This document shows positions 56,975 to 64,000 of a stretch of 64,000 nucleotides of DNA, one piece after another. Positions within the stretch are counted from its first letter, which is position 1, and each line of letters starts with the position of its first letter. Below the pieces are notes generated by a model that made no database searches, was not told where the DNA came from, and saw nothing but the letters and a program-made list of their open reading frames with translations. A program made the translations under genes and the position numbers. Source of the stretch: Formicarius rufipectus (taxonomy: Eukaryota; Chordata; Aves; Passeriformes; Formicariidae); the NCBI GenBank assembly GCA_013399695.1, contig VXAU01002079.1:186689-250688 (forward strand), in the 5' to 3' direction.

Positions 56975-57289
56975 TCTAAATGATGGTTTTGTTCCAGTTT
57001 AATCCTGGTAATACTGCAAATCTGCTCAAGGCACAAAGGTTAGATCTGGATCTGGACATCATTCTGCACTTAAGCAAGTTTGTTCAGATCCATCCCTAAT
57101 TAGTAGGTTTGATCATCTTTGCCCCATCCCCAGCTGCCATTTAGTGGGGGTGTCATTTTCCTGGCACTGTTCCTACAACTTATTTAGTTAGTTTAGGCTT
57201 CCCAGTGAGCTGGGACAAGGAGGGGGCAATGGAATCTCTTCTGTAAGAGGTTACTACTTCCTTCTTAGCATGAGGGCTGGACTGCAGTT

Positions 57290-57411
57290 TTAGGGGTCCC
57301 GAATGCTCACAGGAGGGAACTCATTCTCATCATCCAGACAGACCGGTCCAGTGGCAAACTCGTGCTCTGGGATAACCTCCCCTCGCAGGGCTCCGCCGTC
57401 CTCCGAGTAAC
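57290..57411 (-). CDS. WIPI1: WIPI1 terminal coding exon
   Basis: 122 nt after GGGCAG. Encodes YSEDGGALRGEVIPEHEF, then ATGPVCLDDENEFPP, then VSIRDP and TAA (57290-57292). The last six residues differ from the longer human tail, which suggests use of a different 3' end or read-through of a donor site. Confidence 0.93.
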
Positions 57412-60400
57412 CTGCCCAAGGAAAGCCACAAAATGTCAGGGGGCGTGGATGGGAACGAACGGGAGACACTGTGTTATCACCTCGTTAGCACAGAGCTCCG
57501 GGGGACTAAGGAGGAGGAAGGTATCTCCACTGACACTGTGGATGAGGGATGGACTAATGGCAGCTTTCCTTCTCCTGCCATCAACATGAACACCAATTTC
57601 AGAGGAAGACCTACAGCTCCATGTGGGCCTTAGACTTGGGAATGTAGTAAGATAGTCACCCAGTCCTTTCCTGCAGCAGTTTAGTGCTGGCTTTGTGGGT
57701 AAGGTAGAACAGGTTTGGAGAATCTGTAGCGATCTCACCCATGGTTTCAACTCCTGGAAGCCACCTGGCAGCAGCTGCTGTCTGACAAATTGGAGCTCAG
57801 CTGTGGTTCCTGCTCTGCCCTGGGCCCATCTGTGGCACAGCTCAGCACAAGAAGCAGCAGTGATGGCACAGGGTCCCAGGAGGCAGAGCAGGAAACACCT
57901 GGCCTGCTTCTGTCACCGGGGATGAACCAGGTGAGCTGCCAAGTCCTGCTGCCCCAGTTTGCACGGCACAAGTGGTGATTCTGGTTGAACCCTTGGAATC
58001 TGGGACACTTCCCACTTTGCCCCAGGTGGCTTTGTGGCTTCTGCCCAAGGAAAGCAGAGGTGCTTACCTGGCATGGTTGAAGTTGAAGGCACTGTACTTT
58101 GTCTGGCTACAGTTGCTGCATAAGATTGAGGTACTGGAGACTGAAGGTCGTTTTCTTTGTTCTCCTCCATCTTTCCTGAGCCAAGCAGACTAATTGTACA
58201 GGACCAAGAGAGGGAAGAAGAGTTAGTTCTGATCCCAAGTGTTCCTCCCCAGCTCCAGATAAGACAAGCCCATGCATCCACATCTTGAAGCACATTACCC
58301 ATCCACACCACCACATCCATGCCCTGCCTGCAGCCCCAGCAGTGCTGCAGACAGGGGAGCATTGTGCTCCACAAGTAAAGCAGGGGGGAAGCAGGAGATA
58401 GGGAAAACACCACTTCAGCTGGAGGACAATGCTGGCACAGGAACAGAAGGGAACAGATTGACCACAAAAGCTTTAGGTTACAAAGGCAAACAGTGTTTCT
58501 AATCACAGAGGGGGCTCCAAAGAGCTTCCAACAGGACAGGACTAGATGGGAAAAGCAGCCCTGGCTAGTTTGGGACAGAGTTTAAGCAGAGATATCGTAT
58601 GATGTAATGTAACTCATGACCCAAGGGCCCTTTTCAGCCCTCTGCTGCTCAGAGGAGCCCACATGACCAAGCTGGGGGCAGCCGGGCGGCGCGCTGGACA
58701 GCGCAGCTTTGAAGTGCTTTTGTTTTGTGGCTTTTCAGAAAGCTGCTGGCATTTTCCTGGCTGGCAGCCACCTCCCGGCTCAGAGCACATGTTGCATCAC
58801 ACCCCACCCCAAAGGCTTCACATCTGCAGCCAAGTAGCCCAGATGTGTGAGGGGGGGTTACGTGCCTAATGGAATTCGCATACGAACTGAACAGTGGCAG
58901 GGAAGGCTCTGCTTTCATCAAATCACTGAGGTTGGAAAGGACCTCCAAGATCATTGAGTCCAACCTTTGACTGATCTCCACCTTGTCAACTAAACTAGAG
59001 CACTGAGTGCCACATGCAGTAATTTCTTGAACACCTCCAGGGATGGGGATTCCACCACCTCCCTGGGCAGCCCTTCTAATGCCTGACCACCCTTTTCATG
59101 AAGAAATTCCTTCTGTTTTGGCAATGGAGAAGTTCCCAGTGTCACTCCAGGTCATCCTACCCCCAAAATCAGCCTTCCAGCACCCACTCACACCTGGAGA
59201 AGATGCTCTGCTCTCCTGCCACCATGATGTCAGTGCTCTCTGCTGGAGGCATCTCCTAAGGCACAGCCTGCCCACCTCTGCTGTCTGGGCTGAGATATCC
59301 CACAGCTGCCATGGGATCTGACATGTCCCAGAGCTGCCATGGGGTCTGACATCTCCCACAGCTCACAGGAGATCTGAGATGTCTCTGGTTTCTTCTGCAA
59401 GAAACCCCATGTCTCTACCTTCTGGTAGGTTCCCACCCATGTCTGTCAGATCAGGCAGCTCAAACCACACAGTCAGTTCTAATGTTCTTGCTCCATTTTG
59501 TGCTGTCAGGTGAGATTTCCCTTCTTTTTTAAAAGATCAGCCTCTGCATGAAGTGTGACTGGAGTTATAGTTAGTTACCTGTGATTCTTAATTAAGACAC
59601 ACTCCCCTCCATCTTGTGGGTCCAAGTTATAGATGTAGAGATGTCCATCTGACGTGGTCACCAAGAGCCGAGGCAGCTTCTGAATCCTGGTGAGAAAAGC
59701 ATCGTGAGCCCCAAAAAAGCGCACCCACAGACACAGCAGCACCCACACCGTGTGCTCTGCAGGCACAGGGATGAGAAAAGGGGCCAGGGTGGTGGTGTTT
59801 GGCAGAGACGGTTGTGCCTGCTGCCAGGCTGGCCTGGCACAGGGTGCAGTGTCAGCACGTACGTGGAGAGGGCACAGATGTTCCTTTGGCCGGAGATGTT
59901 CAGGCGGACGGTGGCAAAGGCTCTGTCCTGGCTCATCATGCCCGACACCTGAGCAGGGAGGTAGTTGGTGGCAGCCTGGAACATCTTCCCCATGTAACCA
60001 CTCCAGCTTGGAGGCTCCTCTGGACGGCTGAGGGGGTCACAAAGCAGCGTCAGTGGGGTCAGCACAGTCAGCGTGACAAAACATCAGGAGCAGACCAAAA
60101 CATCCTGGTCTCACACAGGTCACGGGTTTATCTGGGGCACCTGCATACCAGCCTGGCTGGATACGTGGGAAGGAGGCAGGGGATAGGGACAGTTCATAAA
60201 CCCTGAGCAGGCCTGGAGAGCCTGACAGCAGGGATGCAGTGTGTGATTTCACAAGGAGCGAGACCCTCAGGACACAAAGCCAAGGAGTTTGCAGCTGGTG
60301 TTGCTCGTGGAGAGGACGTGGTGAGGACATGGAGGGCAGCTGTGTATAGGCAGACCTTGGAAGCAGAGCCAGCCCTAAGGCAGGCAGGTTAAGCCAGGCT

Positions 60401-62586
60401 AATCCCCCCACCTGTCTGTGAGATGCTCCAGTTTGAAGATGTGCACGGTCTCCGTGTTGCTGGAAGCGCAGAGGAATTGGGAATCCATGCTGAACACCAG
60501 GGAGCTGATGTTCACATACCTAGAGCCAAGCAGGGACATGACTGGTCACTCCATGGCACATTGCTCAAGGGAACTGCTGGGTTTGGCCCACAGAGGACGG
60601 GGAGGAAGGAGACCCATCCACCCTGCCCAGCTGCTGCCGAGCCTGTGGGCTCAGTGACCAGCAGTTCCCTAAATCCCTTTGCTCAGCAGAACTTGGCTAC
60701 TGACAGACAGCCAGAGAGGTGGAAATGTCCTTGCTCGCAGAGCTGCCTGTGGAGGCAACATCTGTGCTGGCCTCATTAAACCTTCTGGTACTGCAAAAGC
60801 CAGGGAGGATATCCAAAATGCAGCATAGTGGGATATATAGAGCATCTCCTGCACAGGTTCAGTGGGGACAGGGTGCCTGATCATTCTGGAGACTTCATTA
60901 TTTCAAGTGAGAAACAAAAAGGACAGAGTAAGTGGAGTGACTCCACCTCTGTTCCATGCCACAGCCCTGCTCTGTGACACACTGAAGGGAATCACTGAGC
61001 TGGCCTGAGGCTGCCTGGCACAGTGACATTTCAAGTTGGTACGTTTGCTCTTGTTTTCCTTGTGCACAAGATGCCAAAGGCACCAGGATCTGACGCTGCC
61101 CTGTCCCTGTGTTTATGCCTTGGCTCCGGGAGCCCTCTGTGTCCCTGTCACCCCCAGAAGAATGAACTGACCTTTTCATCCCCCGCCGGAATTCATAGAG
61201 CTTTTGCCCCCCAGGAATGGAAAACACACGAATGACTGTGCCCTGCAAAAAATGCAAATGGAAATACCACACAGGAGCAGGCCAAGGAGCGCCAGCCCTT
61301 CCCCTGACACACCCAGGAAACTCAGGATGTGCAAAGGCTCCTCCTGTTTGCCAGCTGGGCTCCATCTGATCCCGATACACTGGCAGGGCATCCTTCAGTG
61401 CCCCTTCCCTGCTGGGTGTGTTTAAGCTCAGGGGTCCTGATGCAGCAGCACTGGTGGGGACCCCCTGCCAGCTCTGGGCAGAGGGAGGGTGCTTGCAGCC
61501 ACACTCACTTTTTCAGAAGCACTTGCCAACTTGGAGCCGGTGGAGTTGAAGGCGAGAGCGGCCAGAGGCCCTTCGTGGGCAGGGATGGTGCAGGCTGTTT
61601 TCTGTAGGGCAGAAGGGACACGTTGCTCCAGGCCCTTCAACATCCTCAGCAGTTTATCTCTGCCCCGCCTTGAGCTCAGTCCGCACCCACAGTGACTGCT
61701 GCGATTACAGAGGGCTCACCTCAGGGGCACAGAGCCTCAGCCCCCCGCCTCGCCTGTGCCCTCTCTGGAGCCTGGCACGCCTCTGTGAGGATCAGAGCTG
61801 ACCTCCCTGCAACTCGCACTGCTGCACAGCAAATCCTGCTGCAGTGCCACTGCCCCAAAGCCTCAGGGAGCCCCGGCCCGCCCTGCACCTCTCGCAGCAG
61901 CATCAGTGTGTTCTCCCCCGTGCTCTGCTCCTCCCCTGCTGCACATCCTCAGCTCCCGCTGCACACACCGAGCCACAGCCTTACGTAATCCAAAGCCCTG
62001 GCATAAACAGCAGATTATCACGACCCTGCATCCAGCCAGGGACAGATTTCCTATGGGGATTTTGGACACTTTGCCCTCTCTACGGCTTCGGGTCCGATGT
62101 CCCTTCCAGCCCGTGGAGTGGCAAAGCAGCTGCTCCAGGTTCAGTGCTGTGCCTGGAGCGGCTCCAGCCCTTCCTGAGCCGCGCTGGTCACATCACTCCC
62201 ATGGGATACCCTGCTGACGCTCCTACAGGAATCCCAGTGCCAGCCTGGCAGCGGCCCTCGGGCTGCAGGGCAGTGGGTCACGTTTCCCTGAATATCCTGC
62301 TGGGAGATGCCCTGATCCCAGGGATTCCCAGCTCGGAGCAAGGGGGACGGGGGCTGTGCCTCCCCGGCAATTCCCTTGCAGCCTCGCTCGGTGGAGCGTA
62401 TTTATTCATCCTTGCCGAGGGCCCCGTTGGCTTCGCCGCGGCTCTGTTTGTTTTCAGTCGGTATCCAAAGGCAGAGCTTCGCACTTACCAAAGTATTTCC
62501 GTCGTAAAGCGCGATCTCTCCGCTGGTCGCGCTGCCGGGATAAGCCAAGTAGGAGTTGGCGTGGTTGATCGAGAGAGCGCACAGAC
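57290..62586 (-). CDS. WIPI1: WIPI1 (WD repeat, phosphoinositide-interacting 1), partial: last 8 coding exons
   Basis: PROPPIN-family seven-bladed propeller that binds PI3P (and PI(3,5)P2) on nascent autophagosomes. Visible CDS is complement(57290-57411, 58068-58189, 59579-59686, 59863-60027, 60412-60519, 61172-61242, 61509-61601, 62489-62586), 887 nt, about 295 residues, all GT-AG with consistent phases. Relative to the 446-aa human protein about 150 N-terminal residues are missing and must lie right of the window. The PI-binding FRRG motif (YEFRRGMKR) is intact in exon 61172-61242. Other matches are GLCALSINHANSYLAYPGS, AHEGPLAALAFN, SMDSQFLCASS, YNLDPQDGGECVLIK, ENKEND and LDDENEFPP. The C terminus ends VSIRDP rather than the longer basic tail of human WIPI1. 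Convergent with ARSG. Confidence 0.96.
58068..58189 (-). CDS. WIPI1: WIPI1 coding exon (penultimate)
   Basis: 122 nt, acceptor CAATTAG, donor GTAAGC. Encodes LLGSGKMEENKENDLQSP, then QSYAATVARQS, the flexible region after the propeller. Confidence 0.93.
58918..59180 (-). mobile_element. CR1 LINE fragment (3' end), minus orientation
   Basis: Plus-strand text runs 'aaatcactgaggttggaaag', 'gacctccaagatcattgagt', 'ccagggatggggattccacc' and 'catgaagaaattccttctg', the reverse complement of a CR1 3' end. It lies in a WIPI1 intron in the same orientation as the gene. Confidence 0.85.
59288..59385. repeat. Short tandem repeat, ~33-bp unit, three copies
   Basis: Three copies of CCCACAGCTGCCATGGGATC followed by TGACATGTC, with a few substitutions, in the WIPI1 intron between the 58.1- and 59.6-kb exons. 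Confidence 0.8.
59579..59686 (-). CDS. WIPI1: WIPI1 coding exon (blade 7 region)
   Basis: 108 nt, acceptor CTCACCAG, donor GTAACT. Encodes IQKLPRLLVTTSDGHLYIYN and LDPQDGGECVLIKNH, nearly identical to vertebrate WIPI1. Confidence 0.96.
59863..60027 (-). CDS. WIPI1: WIPI1 coding exon (blade 6 region and membrane loop)
   Basis: 165 nt, acceptor CCCCTCAG, donor GTACGT. Encodes RPEEPPSWSGYMGKMFQAAT, NYLPAQVSGMMSQDRAFATV and RNICALS. It contains the hydrophobic loop that inserts into membranes in PROPPINs. Confidence 0.95.
60412..60519 (-). CDS. WIPI1: WIPI1 coding exon
   Basis: 108 nt, acceptor GCTCTAG, donor GTGGGG. Encodes YVNISSLVFSMDSQFLCASS and NTETVHIFKLEHLTD, a WD-like propeller blade. 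Confidence 0.95.
61172..61242 (-). CDS. WIPI1: WIPI1 coding exon with FRRG motif
   Basis: 71 nt, acceptor TTTTGCAG, donor GTCAGT. Encodes GTVIRVFSIPGGQKLYEF followed by RRGMK; the two arginines of FRRG each contact a phosphoinositide site. Confidence 0.96.
61509..61601 (-). CDS. WIPI1: WIPI1 coding exon
   Basis: 93 nt, phase 0 at both ends, acceptor CCCTACAG, donor GTGAGT. Encodes KTACTIPAHEGPLAALAFNS and TGSKLASASEK. Confidence 0.96.
62489..62586 (-). CDS. WIPI1: WIPI1 coding exon (first in window)
   Basis: 98 nt, acceptor TTGCCAG, donor GTAAGT. Encodes GLCALSINHANSYLAYPGSA and TSGEIALYDGNTL. Its first Gly codon borrows one base from an exon outside the window. Confidence 0.95.
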
Positions 62587-64000
62587 CTGGCAAGGAGAGA
62601 GGGACACGGCTCGGGCTGTGTGCTGGGGGAGGACGGAACGCAGATCCACAGCCGTGGACGCGGCACGGGGCTCAGGCTCTGTCTCATTTGGGGACCGTCG
62701 GGGCTGAGAGCGCTGGAAATGCCTCGGCCGTGGGGACATCTGCTGGTACGGAACAGTACGACTGCCACCCTCCTCCCAAACACCGCGCACAGGGAGCCCG
62801 CAGGTCCTGCTTTTGGGCTTCTGCCGCTTCATCACCTCCTTGGAGAAGGCAGGAGGAAAGAGCAAGAGTGTGAGGGCTGACAGGACCCCTGTCCAGGCAC
62901 AGCTGGGCACCTCCAGATGTGCACAGGGTGTATGGCTCAGAGGAGCAGCACAGCGTGGGTGCAGCCCTGACATGCAGCGTGGCCCGTGAAGGCTGGCAGG
63001 GCAAGGCAGTGCCGTTTCCTTCTGTTCGGAATGGAAAAGGGAAGCAGAGAAAGACAAAGGAAACGTCCCAGCTGTGCCGGGAGTTTCCGTCTGACAGGGA
63101 ACTTGAACGTAGCTAAATTTCAAGCACGGGGAGAATTCTTCCCCATAAGAGCCATCTGGTTTTGTGCCAACACGAGCATAAGCGTTCCCAAACGCCCCTT
63201 TCAAAGCGAGCAGGAATCACAGGATGGGACAGGGACGGATGGATACGTGTGTGGTTGCATCCACCCGCTCGTCCCCCAGGTGACCTCGGGAAAGAGCATC
63301 TTTTCCTGCCTCTCCTTTCTGCTGCTGGCCGAGGACCCATCCCGGTGAATCCTGTCACATACGACGCGTGTCTCACTCGCTTCCTGCCCCACATCCGCAC
63401 GCTCACTTGTCCTCCCAAACCCCACTCAAGCCTTGAGCACGACCTGGGCTTCCTGACCCCCAGTGAGGGTCCCACCTAGTCCCACGTGTGGAGGAAGCTG
63501 TGGGGTTAAAGGCACCGGGGGTGCTGCCACAGCCCCAGGCAGGACACCCACACGCCGCACGTAGATGCACGGATGTGTCCTGCTGTGCAACCCTCCGTGT
63601 CAGGACACGGTCCTGGCCCCGGCCCAGGCAGGGGGGAAGGATCGGCTGGAGCTCTCGTTTTAGGTCATTGTTTATAACCAAACAAAGAGACCTCGGCAGA
63701 GCCAGGAGCTGCAGGATCAGCCAAGGGCCCCAGGGATCCACTCCCCATCACTCCAGAGGCGTGCACATCGTGCCAGGGGTGGCGCACCGGGGAGAGGCAC
63801 GACGAGCGACGCGCAGGCACTTAGAGAGGGAGGGGTGGGAGGAAAGCAAAGACAGCTCGGAGACTTTGCTCGGGATGAGCATCCTGTCTTTTCCTGATGG
63901 TGTTCCCCCGGCCCAGGGAGCATGAAGGGGATCAGTGCAGCCCTTTCCCTCTGTGGAGGGTTTAGGGAATGCTGGAAGGGAACAAAGCGAGCTCTGAGCG
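62587..64000 (-). other. WIPI1 intron (upstream part), no exon recognised
   Basis: I searched both strands for the expected preceding WIPI1 exon (the propeller segment ending near ...NPTG) and did not find it, so the intron runs past the window edge. No repeat element recognised. Confidence 0.55.

Larger units (their letters stand above)
51610..57289. other. Interval between the converging 3' ends of ARSG and WIPI1
   Basis: Contains presumed 3' UTRs of both genes. AT-rich at 52680-53040. Candidate poly(A) signals are at 51880 and 53646 (plus) and at 52675 and 56969 (minus). No conserved coding exon was seen between them. Confidence 0.5.

Noticed and set aside
4418..59180. Possible endogenous retrovirus or DNA transposon among the dispersed repeats
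   Set aside because: The dispersed copies all match CR1 LINE 3' ends. No LTR pair, primer-binding site, gag/pol-like frame or terminal inverted repeat was seen.
59658..60065. A single 135-codon WIPI1 exon spanning 59658-60065
   Set aside because: Conserved residues stop at CALST; a GTACGT donor follows and the conserved IQKLPRLL restarts in another frame at 59686.

Overview
This window is vertebrate nuclear DNA, almost certainly from a bird. Coding sequence is split into short exons with GT-AG introns, the interspersed repeats I recognise are CR1-type LINE 3' ends (at least seven truncated copies), the intergenic DNA is GC-rich and full of minisatellites, and the gene order SLC16A6(-) - ARSG(+) - WIPI1(-) matches the conserved block on human 17q24 and (from memory) chicken chromosome 18. 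It is a draft assembly: there are three N gaps (9632-10188, 26298-27181, 39855-40012) and four single Ns (17738, 18480, 36836, 37149).

Layout. 1-3.24 kb: AT-rich sequence ending in two plus-strand poly(A) signals, probably the 3' UTR of an unidentified upstream gene. 3.24-17.7 kb: intergenic, with CR1 fragments, small minisatellites and a gap inside a repeat. 17.7-24.4 kb: SLC16A6 (monocarboxylate transporter 7) on the minus strand, five coding exons, 530 aa, complete, with a ~2.3 kb 3' UTR. 24.4-33.4 kb: intergenic, including a CpG-rich block at 25.68-26.27 kb (likely SLC16A6 promoter) that abuts a gap and sits between several tandem arrays. 34.2-51.6 kb: ARSG (arylsulfatase G) on the plus strand, eleven coding exons, 535 aa. 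51.6-57.3 kb: interval between the converging 3' ends. 57.3-62.6 kb: the last eight coding exons of WIPI1 on the minus strand; its N-terminal ~150 residues lie beyond the right edge.

The main discovery concerns ARSG. The exon carrying the metal-binding DNG motif (81 nt) lies at 36842-36922, upstream of the exon that must precede it (39245-39438). It sits in a 312-bp patch (36837-37148) bounded by single Ns, and the last 138 bp of that patch are repeated exactly at 40013-40150, just right of the 158-N gap. The simplest reading is a gap-filling contig put in the wrong gap. With the exon moved into the 39.85-40.01 kb gap the CDS is 1608 nt with every phase matching. Without it the CDS stays in frame but lacks a catalytic metal site, so the error would pass unnoticed in automatic annotation.

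The three genes are neighbours rather than a pathway: a plasma-membrane solute transporter, a lysosomal sulfatase and a PI3P-binding autophagy protein. I saw no bacterial system, CRISPR array, endogenous retrovirus, rRNA or tRNA gene.
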